A stretch of 64,000 bases of DNA, from contig NZ_BQXY01000003.1 in the NCBI RefSeq assembly GCF_024341905.1, positions 124,001 to 188,000 on the forward strand, given 5' to 3'. The number at the start of each line of letters is the position of its first letter. Position 1 is the stretch's first letter. A program made the translations under genes and the position numbers. Positions 1-8,175 of the stretch are shown piece after piece. The notes beneath the pieces were generated by a model. The model had not been told where the DNA came from, searched no databases, and saw nothing but the letters and a program-made list of their open reading frames with translations. The stretch is from Clostridium folliculivorans. GTDB taxonomy: Bacteria; Bacillota; Clostridia; Clostridiales; Clostridiaceae.

Positions 1-250
1 CAAGCACTACTAAATCAACCTTATCTCTTAAAAGCTCTAATATCTTATTTGAAGATTCAGAGCCAAATTCCTTCTTATCTACTACATACGCTGGTATATT
101 TTTTTCTTTTGCTCTTGTTAAGGCAAAAGCGTCTTTTTTATCAGAAATAACAGCCTCAATGGAGCAGTTTAAGTACCCTTTTTCAATACTTTCTATTATG
201 GAGCCAAGGTTACTTCCTCCACCTGAAACTAGTACTGCTATTCTAAACAA
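1..250 (-). CDS. purN: Phosphoribosylglycinamide formyltransferase (PurN), 5' part only
   Basis: The visible 83 codons begin MFRIAVLVSGGGSNL and carry the GGGSNL loop of GAR transformylases, which formylate glycinamide ribonucleotide using 10-formyl-THF. The C-terminal part runs off the window. The start is a TTG inside the last codons of purM, overlapping it by 13 nt. It is chosen because a GGAGG (260-264, minus strand) lies 9 nt upstream and no ATG fits. The overlap implies translational coupling with purM. Identification is firm; the exact start is a reading from the sequence. Confidence 0.92.
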   Translation of the reverse strand, partial: MFRIAVLVSGGGSNLGSIIESIEKGYLNCSIEAVISDKKDAFALTRAKEKNIPAYVVDKKEFGSESSNKILELLRDKVDLVVL

Positions 251-1239
251 ATTCCTGTACCTCCGTTCTTAACATATCCAATCTCATAAGCTTTCTCGCC
301 TTGAGATATTAAAAGCTCAAGTACAGCATCTTTATCTTGTTTATCAACTGCTAATATGAAACCTATTCCCATGTTGAAGGTGTTGTACATATGGTCCTTT
401 TCAACGCCTCTATTTATTATTTCCTGAAAAATATTTGGAAGTGGATAGCTATTCTTATTGATAACCGCAGTAAGTTCTCTGTCCCCAAACATTCTTGGAA
501 CATTTTCTATAAAACCTCCACCAGTTATATGTGCCATTCCTTTTATATCATAACTTTCTAGAACTTTCATCACTGGTTTTACATATATTTTGGTAGGCTC
601 AATCAAAGTTTCCCATACTGGCTTTCCATCAAATTCTTCATTTAAATCAGTAAATATCTTTCTTACCAAAGAGAATCCATTAGAGTGTATTCCTGAAGAT
701 GCTAAGCCTATTAGGACATTTCCTTCTTCTATGGTACTTCCGTTTATTATCTTATCTTTATCTACAATTCCTACTGCAAATCCTGCTACATCATATTCTC
801 CTTCTTTATAGAAGCCAGGCATTTCTGCTGTTTCGCCACCAACTAAGGAACAATCTCCTTGAAGACAACCATCGGAAACACCTTTTACTAAATCTGAGGC
901 TACTTCCGCCTCAAGTTTGCCACAAGCTATATAATCTAGGAAAAATAGTGGCTTTGCACCATGACATAATATATCATTTACACACATAGCAACGCAGTCT
1001 ATTCCAACCGTATCATATTTTTTTGTCTTAAAAGCTATATCAAGCTTTGTACCAACTCCATCTGTTCCTGAAACTAGCACTGGTTTTTTATACCCCTCAG
1101 GGAGTTCTACCATTCCAGCAAAGCTTCCAAGTCCATTTAAAACATATTTTGATAAAGTTCTGCTTGCATATTCTTTTATGAGTTTAACGGATTTATATCC
1201 TTCTTCAATATCTACTCCTGCTTGTTTGTATGTTAACAT
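238..1239 (-). CDS. purM: Phosphoribosylformylglycinamidine cyclo-ligase (AIR synthetase)
   Basis: Catalyses ATP-dependent closure of FGAM to AIR, the fifth step of purine synthesis, in the cytoplasm. The protein (333 aa from the chosen start MLTYKQAGVDIEEG) shows the PurM signatures LVSGTDGVGTKL, GGETAEMPGFY and HITGGGFIEN. An upstream in-frame TTG at 1257 would overlap purF. I prefer the ATG at 1239 because AAAGG lies 10 nt before it and it leaves a 7-nt gap after the purF stop. Member of the purL-E-C-F-M-N operon. Confidence 0.97.
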   Translation of the reverse strand: MLTYKQAGVDIEEGYKSVKLIKEYASRTLSKYVLNGLGSFAGMVELPEGYKKPVLVSGTDGVGTKLDIAFKTKKYDTVGIDCVAMCVNDILCHGAKPLFFLDYIACGKLEAEVASDLVKGVSDGCLQGDCSLVGGETAEMPGFYKEGEYDVAGFAVGIVDKDKIINGSTIEEGNVLIGLASSGIHSNGFSLVRKIFTDLNEEFDGKPVWETLIEPTKIYVKPVMKVLESYDIKGMAHITGGGFIENVPRMFGDRELTAVINKNSYPLPNIFQEIINRGVEKDHMYNTFNMGIGFILAVDKQDKDAVLELLISQGEKAYEIGYVKNGGTGICLE

Positions 1240-1246
1240 TTCTTCA

Positions 1247-2656
1247 CTACCTTTCAAGATGATCTTTTGCTGTTTCTATTGGGGTTGACACTGGATAAAT
1301 TCCATTAAAGCAGCCTAAACAGTAACCTTTCTTTTCTCCAAAACACTTTAATAAACCTTCTAAAGAAATATAAGATAGAGAATCTGCACCAATTACCTCA
1401 TTTATTTCTTCAACTGTTCTATCTGAACCAATTAATTCTTTTCTATAAGATATGTCTATTCCAAAATAACATGGAAATTTCACTACTGGTGATGCAACTC
1501 TAAAGTGAACTTCTGTAGCCCCTGCTTTTCTAAGGGCTTCAACAAGATGTCTTGAAGTTGTTCCTCTAACTATTGAATCATCAATAAGAATTACTCTTTT
1601 ACCCTCTACATTTACTTTTAACGGATTTAGCTTTACTGATACCGCTCTTTCTCTAATCTCTTGATTTGGTGTTATAAAGGTTCTTCCAACATACTTATTC
1701 TTCACGAAACCTGTTTCATAAGGAATACCAGAGGCTCTTGAATATCCAATTGCAGCTGAGATTCCTGAATCGGGAACACCTATTACAATATCAGCCTCAA
1801 CTGGAGACTCTTTGAATAGCATTTCTCCAACTTTAATTCTTGATTGATGAACATTTATGCCATCTATTGTACTATCTGGTCTTGCAAAATAGATATACTC
1901 AAACACACAAGTTTCGCACTGAGTTTGTTCTGAATATCTTACACTTTCAATACCGTGTTCATCTATTATTACAATTTCACCTGGTTTTACGTCTCTTACA
2001 AATTCAGCACCAACTGTATCTAAAGCACAGCTTTCAGAAGCTAAAATATAACTATCATCAATTTTCCCTATACATAAAGGTCTTATTCCATTAGAATCCC
2101 TAACACCTATAAGCTTATCCTTAGTCATCATGACTAAAGCAAAGGAACCTTTTATGGTTTGAACAGCATCTGCTATAGCTCTTTCTATTCCTCTTTTTGC
2201 TCCTCTAGCTATTAAGCTTATAATTACTTCTGAGTCTATCGAGGTATGAAATACGTGTCCAGAATCTTCTAGAAGTTCTCTAAGCACATCAGCATTAACT
2301 AGATTTCCGTTATGTGCTATGGCAATAGAGCCAAGCTTGTATGAGCTTAAAAGTGGTTGTGCATTTTCCACATTAGTCGATCCTGTAGTTGAATATCTAA
2401 CATGTCCAATTGCTATATGTCCCTTTAATTCCTCTAGGTGCTTTTCTTTAAAAGCTTCAGTTATAAGGCCTAAATCTTTATGATGCTTTAAGCTTTCACC
2501 ATCAGAAACTGCAATACCCGCACTCTCTTGTCCTCTGTGTTGTAATGCATAAAGTCCATAGTATGTGATTCTTGCTACATCTAAGTTGTTCTTGGAAAAC
2601 ACTCCAAATACTCCACATTCTTCTTTAAACTTATCTTCAATCGGCTCTATTCTCAT
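1247..2656 (-). CDS. purF: Amidophosphoribosyltransferase (PurF), Fe-S type
   Basis: First committed enzyme of de novo purine synthesis: transfers glutamine-derived ammonia to PRPP. The 469-aa protein has a 13-residue propeptide before the predicted catalytic Cys14 (EECGVFGVF), followed by the Ntn glutaminase domain. The PRPP loop VILIDDSIVRGTTS lies in the C-terminal phosphoribosyltransferase domain. Cysteines in CETC, PCYFG and CLGC match the [4Fe-4S]-ligated, oxygen-sensitive Bacillus-type enzyme. It lies 23 nt downstream of purC. Confidence 0.97.
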   Translation of the reverse strand: MRIEPIEDKFKEECGVFGVFSKNNLDVARITYYGLYALQHRGQESAGIAVSDGESLKHHKDLGLITEAFKEKHLEELKGHIAIGHVRYSTTGSTNVENAQPLLSSYKLGSIAIAHNGNLVNADVLRELLEDSGHVFHTSIDSEVIISLIARGAKRGIERAIADAVQTIKGSFALVMMTKDKLIGVRDSNGIRPLCIGKIDDSYILASESCALDTVGAEFVRDVKPGEIVIIDEHGIESVRYSEQTQCETCVFEYIYFARPDSTIDGINVHQSRIKVGEMLFKESPVEADIVIGVPDSGISAAIGYSRASGIPYETGFVKNKYVGRTFITPNQEIRERAVSVKLNPLKVNVEGKRVILIDDSIVRGTTSRHLVEALRKAGATEVHFRVASPVVKFPCYFGIDISYRKELIGSDRTVEEINEVIGADSLSYISLEGLLKCFGEKKGYCLGCFNGIYPVSTPIETAKDHLER

Positions 2657-2679
2657 AATCAGATTCCTTTCACTAATAA

Positions 2680-3384
2680 TTACTGGTTAATTCTATTAAG
2701 TATTTCTACATATGCATCTTTAACATTTCCAAGATCTCTTCTAAATCTGTCTTTATCTAATTTTTCATTAGTAGTTGCATCCCAAAATCTACATGTATCT
2801 GGCGATATTTCGTCAGCAAGTAATATTTCTCCGTTATATCTGCCGAACTCAATTTTAAAGTCTATAAGCTTTATGTTTTGCTTTAAGAAGAATGCCTTAA
2901 GTACATCATTAACCTTGGCAGTCATTTCATACATTTTTTCTAATTCTTCAAATGTAGCAGCCCCTATTCCTACTGCATGATAATCATTGATTAGTGGATC
3001 TCCTAAGGAATCATCCTTTAAGCAAATTTCAAAAACTGTAGTCTTTAAAGGGAATCCTTCTTCTAGTCCTAATCTCTTAGCCATACTTCCAGCTGCTACA
3101 TTTCTAACTATAACTTCAAGAGGTACTATTTCAACCTTTCTGCAAAGTTGCTCTCTATCACTTAACTTTTCTATAAAGTGAGTCTTAACTCCTTCTTTTT
3201 CAAGAAGTTCAAAAAGCACTGAAGTTATTGCGTTATTTAAAACACCCTTGTCTTCTATTTGACCTTTCTTTTCTCCGTTAAATGCTGTTGCATCATCCTT
3301 ATAATAAACTATTACCTCATCAGCCTTATCTGTTGCATATATTTTTTTTGCTTTTCCTTCATACATCATTTCTCTTTTTTCCAT
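2680..3384 (-). CDS. purC: SAICAR synthetase (PurC)
   Basis: Ligates aspartate to CAIR with ATP to give SAICAR. The 234 aa are the normal bacterial length, with the family signatures [12 protein letters not shown] near the N-terminus, PLEVIVRN in the middle and [14 protein letters not shown] toward the C-terminus. The start ATG overlaps the purE stop by one base (TAATG), with AAGGAG ten nt upstream inside purE, so translation is probably coupled. Confidence 0.97.
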   Translation of the reverse strand: MEKREMMYEGKAKKIYATDKADEVIVYYKDDATAFNGEKKGQIEDKGVLNNAITSVLFELLEKEGVKTHFIEKLSDREQLCRKVEIVPLEVIVRNVAAGSMAKRLGLEEGFPLKTTVFEICLKDDSLGDPLINDYHAVGIGAATFEELEKMYEMTAKVNDVLKAFFLKQNIKLIDFKIEFGRYNGEILLADEISPDTCRFWDATTNEKLDKDRFRRDLGNVKDAYVEILNRINQ

Positions 3385-3863
3385 TATAGTTCCACTCCTT
3401 CTCCATTTTCTTTTATAAATTTTTCTTTCATATCTTTACGGAAATTTATTAGCTTTTCTTTAAGCTCTGGATATTTTAATGAAAGCATCTGTACCGCAAG
3501 CATACCTGCATTATAACTGTTGTTTATTCCAACTGTTGCTACTGGTATTGATTTAGGCATCTGCACTATTGAATATAGAGCATCTAGACCATTTATTGCT
3601 GCGTTTACAGGTACTCCTATTACAGGCATTGTTGTATGTGATGCTATAACTCCAGGTAGATGTGCTGCAAGTCCAGCACCTGCAATTATTACTTCAAAAC
3701 CTTCTTCATCTATTTCATGTAGAGTTTCCATAAGCTTTTCAGGAACTCTATGAGCAGATAATACAAAAGCCTTATATTCCACTCCAAATTCCTTCAGAGC
3801 ATTAGCTGCTCCCTTCATTACATCAGTATCTGATTTTGAACCAAAGAAAATTGCTACTTTCAT
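3384..3863 (-). CDS. purE: N5-carboxyaminoimidazole ribonucleotide mutase (PurE, class I)
   Basis: Converts N5-CAIR to CAIR. The 159-aa protein has the class I motifs [12 protein letters not shown] at the N-terminus and SAHRVPE near residue 40, then [17 protein letters not shown]. No purK is visible in the window. A GGAGG lies just upstream of the ATG. It follows purL by 48 nt and overlaps purC by one base, consistent with one polycistronic message. Confidence 0.96.
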   Translation of the reverse strand: MKVAIFFGSKSDTDVMKGAANALKEFGVEYKAFVLSAHRVPEKLMETLHEIDEEGFEVIIAGAGLAAHLPGVIASHTTMPVIGVPVNAAINGLDALYSIVQMPKSIPVATVGINNSYNAGMLAVQMLSLKYPELKEKLINFRKDMKEKFIKENGEGVEL

Positions 3864-3911
3864 CTTATACCTCCAGCTTGATTAAAATTATTTTTATCAT
3901 TAATTTCAGCA

Positions 3912-6900
3912 CTATTTAAAGTAATTCACACCAGACTTGAAGAGTTTTTGGTCAAACTCTCCAACAATGTTCTTATACAAGTTTGCACCAATTCTTTCTG
4001 AATGACCCATCTTGCCAAGTATTCTTCCATCAGGACTTGTTATACCTTCGATTGCAAGCATTGACCCATTTGGATTGTATGGCATATTAAGTGTAGCCTC
4101 TCCATTCATATCCACATATTGAGTTGCTATTTGTCCCTTTGCTTGAAGCACTGTTAAAAGCTCTTGTGGTGCAACAAATCTTCCTTCACCATGAGATATT
4201 GGAACAGCATTGATATCTCCTAAATTAACTTCATTAAACCAAGGTGACAGCTTTGAAACTACTTTTGTATTTACTATTGAACTCATATGTCTTCCCATAG
4301 TGTTAAAGGTTAATGTAGCCATCTCTTCTTCCATATCAACTATCTCTCCGTATGGAAGTAACCCTAGTTTAACTAATGCTTGGAAGCCGTTACAAATACC
4401 TAGCATAAGTCCATCTCTATTTTTTAGAAGTTCCATCACAGCATTACTAATTCTTTCATTTCTAAACACAGTCGCTATGAATTTAGCAGATCCATCAGGT
4501 TCGTCTCCGGCACTAAAGCCTCCAGGAAGCATTATTATCTGACTGTTTTTAATTTCTTTTTCCATTTGCACTAATGAATCTAAAAGACTTTCTTTAGTAA
4601 GATTCTTAAGTACTAGCTGTTTTACTTCAGCACCTTCTTTTTCAAAGGCTCTTGCACAGTCATATTCACAGTTTGTACCTGGGAATACAGGTATTAGCAC
4701 TCTTGGTTTTGCAGTTTTAATTGCTGGTGACTTTTTATAGCTATTTTTATATAGAATAGAAGTTACCTTTTCATTTTCTTCTTCAGTCTTAATCTTAAAT
4801 ACTTTATTTAATTTTCTTTCCCACTGTAATATAAGTTCATCAATATCAAAGCTCTCATCTAAAACTTTAATAGCTGCTTCTTCTATTGTTTCACCAATAA
4901 TCTTGTAACTAGCCCCTTTAAATTCGCTATCAATATCTACTCCACATGGAACTTCAAGTATAAATGTTCCATAGTTAATATTGAAAAGTTCCTCTTTGCT
5001 TAATGCTGAAAGCCTAACCCCAATTTTGTTTCCGAAACACATTTTAGATATCCCTTCACAAATGCCCCCATTTTTCAAGGAATATGCTGATATAATTTTT
5101 TTCTCTTCTATCAATCTTTCAATTACTTCTAAATTTTTCTTAAATTCTTCTATATTAATAAGTTCACTTTCATCTCTATTCACACTTACATAAATCACTT
5201 GAGAATTTACTTTCTTAAACTCAGGTGAGATTATATTTTTAGCTTTCTCAACAGCTACAGCGAAAGATACTAAAGTAGGTGGTACATCCATCTCTCCAAA
5301 ACTTCCTGACATACTATCTTTTCCGCCTATGGCTGCTATCCCTAAATCTATTTGAGCTTGGTATGCTCCAAGTAGTGCTGCTAGTGGCTTTCCCCATCTT
5401 TCAGGATTTTTTCCAAGCTTTTCAAAATACTCTTGGAAAGTTAGCCAAACCTTTTTGCTCTTACCACCACAAGCAACTATCTTTGCTACAGATTCTACCA
5501 CTGCGTTATAAGCACTATGGTATGGACTCCATTTAGCAATTTTAGGATTGAATCCAAATGCCATTAGAGTTGCTTCTTCAGCTTCCCCATTAACTACAGG
5601 TATCTTCGCCGCCATTCCTTCAGCAGGAGTCAACTGATACTTTCCTCCAAAAGGCATTAATACAGTTCCTGCTCCTATTGTTGAGTCAAATCTTTCAACT
5701 AAACCTTTTTGTGATGCAACATTTAAACTCTTTAAAGTTTCTATCCATTGTTTTCTTAAGGTTTCACTATTTTCTTCGTTAAATACATTTTCTTCAGATC
5801 TAGGTGCTTTTAATATAGCGGCTGCTGTTTGCTTTGCCCCATTTGTATCTAAAAATGCTCTTGATAAATCTACAATCTTTTTACCATTCCAGAACATTCT
5901 CATTCTTTCAAGATCAGTAACTTCAGCAACAATAGTTGCTTCTAAGTTTTCTTCAAGTGCTAGTTCAACAAACTTCTGTCCATCTTCTTTCGAAACAACT
6001 ACTGCCATTCTTTCCTGAGATTCTGAAATAGCTAGTTCTGTTCCATCAAGACCTTCATACTTTTTAGGTACTAGATCTAAGTTAATATCAAGACCTCTGC
6101 AAAGTTCTCCTATAGCTACGGATACTCCTCCTGCACCAAAGTCATTACATCTCTTTATCATATTAGAAACCTTAGGATTTCTAAAAAGTCTTTGTAATTT
6201 TCTTTCAGTTGGTGCATTTCCCTTTTGCACTTCTGCTCCACATTGCTCTATTGACTCAACTGTATGTTCTTTAGACGATCCAGTTGCTCCACCACAACCA
6301 TCTCTTCCTGTTCTTCCCCCAAGAAGAATTATTATATCTCCCTTTACAGGTTCTTCTCTTCTTACATTCTTAAGTGGTGCTGCTGCTATTACCGCACCGA
6401 TTTCCATTCTCTTAGCAACATAACCAGCATCGTATATTTCATTAACCTGTCCTGTAGCAAGACCTATCTGGTTACCATAAGAGCTATATCCATGTGCTGC
6501 ACCTAAAGTTATCTTTCTTTGAGGTAGTTTCCCCTTTAAAGTACTTTCTATAGCTACTGTAGGATCTCCACTTCCTGTAACCCTCATAGCTTGGTATACA
6601 TAAGTTCTGCCTGATAGTGGGTCCCTAATCGCCCCACCAAGACATGTAGCTGCCCCTCCAAATGGTTCAATTTCAGTAGGATGATTATGTGTTTCGTTCT
6701 TGAACATCACAAGGTAATCTTCAGTACCTGCTTCTGTTTCAACCTTTACTTTTATGGAACATGCATTTATTTCATCTGAAATATCTAGATCTTCAAGCAT
6801 TCCTTTAGCTTTAAGTTCTTTCATTGCTATAACAGCTATATCCATCAAAGTCATATCTTTGTGTTTATCTTTATATAAAAGTTTTCTAGCTTCTTTATAT

Positions 6901-7655
6901 CTATTAAAACTTTTAATGATAGGACTTGTGTAGACACTTTCCTCTATTTCAACACTTTCTATTGCAGTTAAAAAAGTTGTGTGTCTGCAGTGATCTGACC
7001 AATAAGTATCTATAACCTTTATTTCAGTAATACTTGGATTTCTATTCTCCTCTGAGAAATATTCTTTTATTAATATTAAATCCTCTATAGTCATAGCTAA
7101 GCCTAATTCTTTATGAAGAAAACTTAGCTGATCTTCATTCATATTTATAAAACCATGTATATTTTTTACTTCACTTGGAATTTCATAGGATGAGAACAGT
7201 TCTTTAGATAGAGGATCAACCTCTCTTGAGTCAACAGGATTTATGTAATATTGTTTTATATTTATTAGTTCATCTTTACTTATATTGCCACTTAAGCATA
7301 CAACCTTTGATGATTTTATCTCAAGCTTATCTCCTGCTGTTAGGATTTGAAAACATTGTTCAGCTGAGTCTGCTCTTTGATCATATTGGCCTGGAAGGTA
7401 TTCTACTGAAAAAACAGCTTCTCCTTCTAAAATAGGAAATTGGTCTTCATAAACTTTATCTACCATAGGTTCAGAAAAGATTATAGCTTTTGCTTTTTCA
7501 TAAACTTCACTCTCAACTTCACTGAAAGAATATTTGTTTATTAAACGTACATCTTTAATAGTGTCTATTCCTAAATTTGTTTTGAAGTCCTCTAGTAGTG
7601 CTTTTGCTTCAATGTCAAAGCCCTGTCTTTTTTCTACATACAAAGTTCTAATCAT
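3912..7655 (-). CDS. purL: Phosphoribosylformylglycinamidine synthase, single-chain (PurL)
   Basis: Makes FGAM from FGAR, ATP and glutamine. At about 1247 aa it is the large fused form: N-terminal PurS-like region, FGAM synthetase core (DHCRHTTFLT, FKNETHNHPTEIEPFGGAATC) and a C-terminal class I glutaminase with LGICNGFQALVKLGLL (nucleophilic Cys) and SHGEGRFV. This explains the absence of purS and purQ. I start at the ATG at 7655, with GGGAGG five nt upstream, not at a GTG six codons earlier. First structural gene after the long leader at 7656-8110. Confidence 0.97.
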   Translation of the reverse strand: MIRTLYVEKRQGFDIEAKALLEDFKTNLGIDTIKDVRLINKYSFSEVESEVYEKAKAIIFSEPMVDKVYEDQFPILEGEAVFSVEYLPGQYDQRADSAEQCFQILTAGDKLEIKSSKVVCLSGNISKDELINIKQYYINPVDSREVDPLSKELFSSYEIPSEVKNIHGFINMNEDQLSFLHKELGLAMTIEDLILIKEYFSEENRNPSITEIKVIDTYWSDHCRHTTFLTAIESVEIEESVYTSPIIKSFNRYKEARKLLYKDKHKDMTLMDIAVIAMKELKAKGMLEDLDISDEINACSIKVKVETEAGTEDYLVMFKNETHNHPTEIEPFGGAATCLGGAIRDPLSGRTYVYQAMRVTGSGDPTVAIESTLKGKLPQRKITLGAAHGYSSYGNQIGLATGQVNEIYDAGYVAKRMEIGAVIAAAPLKNVRREEPVKGDIIILLGGRTGRDGCGGATGSSKEHTVESIEQCGAEVQKGNAPTERKLQRLFRNPKVSNMIKRCNDFGAGGVSVAIGELCRGLDINLDLVPKKYEGLDGTELAISESQERMAVVVSKEDGQKFVELALEENLEATIVAEVTDLERMRMFWNGKKIVDLSRAFLDTNGAKQTAAAILKAPRSEENVFNEENSETLRKQWIETLKSLNVASQKGLVERFDSTIGAGTVLMPFGGKYQLTPAEGMAAKIPVVNGEAEEATLMAFGFNPKIAKWSPYHSAYNAVVESVAKIVACGGKSKKVWLTFQEYFEKLGKNPERWGKPLAALLGAYQAQIDLGIAAIGGKDSMSGSFGEMDVPPTLVSFAVAVEKAKNIISPEFKKVNSQVIYVSVNRDESELINIEEFKKNLEVIERLIEEKKIISAYSLKNGGICEGISKMCFGNKIGVRLSALSKEELFNINYGTFILEVPCGVDIDSEFKGASYKIIGETIEEAAIKVLDESFDIDELILQWERKLNKVFKIKTEEENEKVTSILYKNSYKKSPAIKTAKPRVLIPVFPGTNCEYDCARAFEKEGAEVKQLVLKNLTKESLLDSLVQMEKEIKNSQIIMLPGGFSAGDEPDGSAKFIATVFRNERISNAVMELLKNRDGLMLGICNGFQALVKLGLLPYGEIVDMEEEMATLTFNTMGRHMSSIVNTKVVSKLSPWFNEVNLGDINAVPISHGEGRFVAPQELLTVLQAKGQIATQYVDMNGEATLNMPYNPNGSMLAIEGITSPDGRILGKMGHSERIGANLYKNIVGEFDQKLFKSGVNYFK

Positions 7656-7714
7656 GATTTCCTCCCAAAACACAAATATTCAGATTTATTATAGCTTAAT
7701 GCTTTTAAGCTTTT

Positions 7715-7736
7715 AAAAAGTCGCTGAAGCGACTTT
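7715..7736 (-). terminator. Intrinsic-terminator-like hairpin just before purL (attenuator 2)
   Basis: Perfect 8-bp stem AAAGTCGC-TTCA-GCGACTTT followed by more T on the minus strand, ending about 60 nt before the purL ATG. The overlapping pairing CTGAAG/CTTCAG (just upstream) would exclude it, so an on/off fold is possible. Inference only. Confidence 0.5.
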
Positions 7737-7753
7737 CTTCAGTGATTTTTTTT

Positions 7754-7800
7754 GCGCATCTGCCTTTCCTAATGCATATTAGGAAAACTAGGCTGGCGCC
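7754..7800 (-). ncRNA. Structured segment in the purL leader
   Basis: On the minus strand this folds as GCGC..GCC..TTTCCTAAT-ATGC-ATTAGGAAA..GGC..GCGC: a 9-bp apical stem plus two shorter GC-rich helices around internal loops, immediately upstream of the hairpin at 7715-7736. I do not recognise the purine, ZTP, PRPP or THF riboswitch consensus in it. It could be an aptamer, a processing site or simply a stable hairpin. Confidence 0.35.
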
Positions 7801-7815
7801 ATATTATTCTTTTTT

Positions 7816-7989
7816 TATTCTTTAACTTATATTATGTTTTAAGTCTGTTACGCATTTTTATGTATGTACCATTTCGTAATAAAACTTATTATTTTTAAAT
7901 TCTCTCACCATAAGCAGTGAGAGTTTTAAAAATAGATTTCGGTTCGGAGTGGTACATCTATATATTAAATTATAATTTCCTAAAGAATA
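7816..7989. repeat. TIR-bounded module copy 1, interrupted by a 98-bp repeat
   Basis: Bounded by TATTCTTTA and TAAAGAATA (perfect 9-bp inverted ends). On the minus strand it begins right at the T-run of the attenuator at 7989-8015. Its flanks match the uninterrupted 83-bp copy at 52221-52303: 21 identical bases on one side and about 40 of 46 on the other. The middle is replaced by the repeat at 7865-7962. Confidence 0.7.
7865..7962. repeat. 98-bp palindromic repeat, copy A
   Basis: Imperfect palindrome with ends TGTACCATTTCG and GGAGTGGTACA and an internal CTCTCAC/GTGAGAG stem. It aligns without gaps to 23503-23600, about 85 of 98 positions identical by eye. No transposase is nearby; size, symmetry and dispersed copies fit a miniature inverted-repeat element. 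A 32-codon frame on the minus strand stays open in both copies. Confidence 0.75.
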
Positions 7990-8015
7990 AAAAAATCCTA
8001 AGGGCACACTTAGGA
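7989..8015 (-). terminator. Transcription attenuator/terminator in the pur leader (attenuator 1)
   Basis: Stem TCCTAAG-TGTGCC-CTTAGGA followed by seven T on the minus strand. It lies about 60 nt after the predicted start of transcription from the promoter at 8082-8110 and 340 nt before purL, so pur transcription must read through it. A preceding hairpin GTAATC-AAGGGC-GATTAC (8018-8035) has loop bases complementary to this loop (GGC/GCC). Confidence 0.65.
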
Positions 8016-8081
8016 ATGTAATCGCCCTTGATTACGAATTATACTCTAAATAGTCTTAAAATTATTCGTCTTTATAAAAAT

Positions 8082-8110
8082 AAAATAACACTCGCTCCAT
8101 ACTTTGTCAA
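8082..8110 (-). promoter_or_regulatory. Candidate promoter of the pur operon
   Basis: TTGACA (8110-8105) and TATTTT (8087-8082) separated by 17 nt on the minus strand, lying between the terminator of the racemase-like gene and the pur leader. Predicted transcript start is near 8075. The position and perfect -35 make it the best candidate for the operon promoter. Confidence 0.55.
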
Positions 8111-8119
8111 TAATAAAAC

Positions 8120-8165
8120 AAAAAAATAAGTTATTATTCGTTATATGACGAATAATAACTTATTT
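8120..8165 (-). terminator. Terminator of the racemase-like gene
   Basis: Perfect 18-bp inverted repeat (8124-8141 with 8148-8165) with a 6-nt loop, followed by seven T on the minus strand, starting 10 nt after the stop of the gene at 8176. A classic intrinsic terminator. Confidence 0.85.
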
Positions 8166-8175
8166 AAACCGCAAC

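Noticed and set aside
7754..7800. Known riboswitch (guanine, ZTP, THF, PRPP, fluoride or c-di-GMP) in the purL leader
   Set aside because: None of the conserved core sequences is present; only generic helices are visible.
8061..8160. Several ACGAATAAT motifs read as PurR boxes for the pur operon
   Set aside because: Two of them are simply the arms of the perfect 18-bp terminator of the preceding gene, and the motif lacks the CCGAAC core of the known PurBox.
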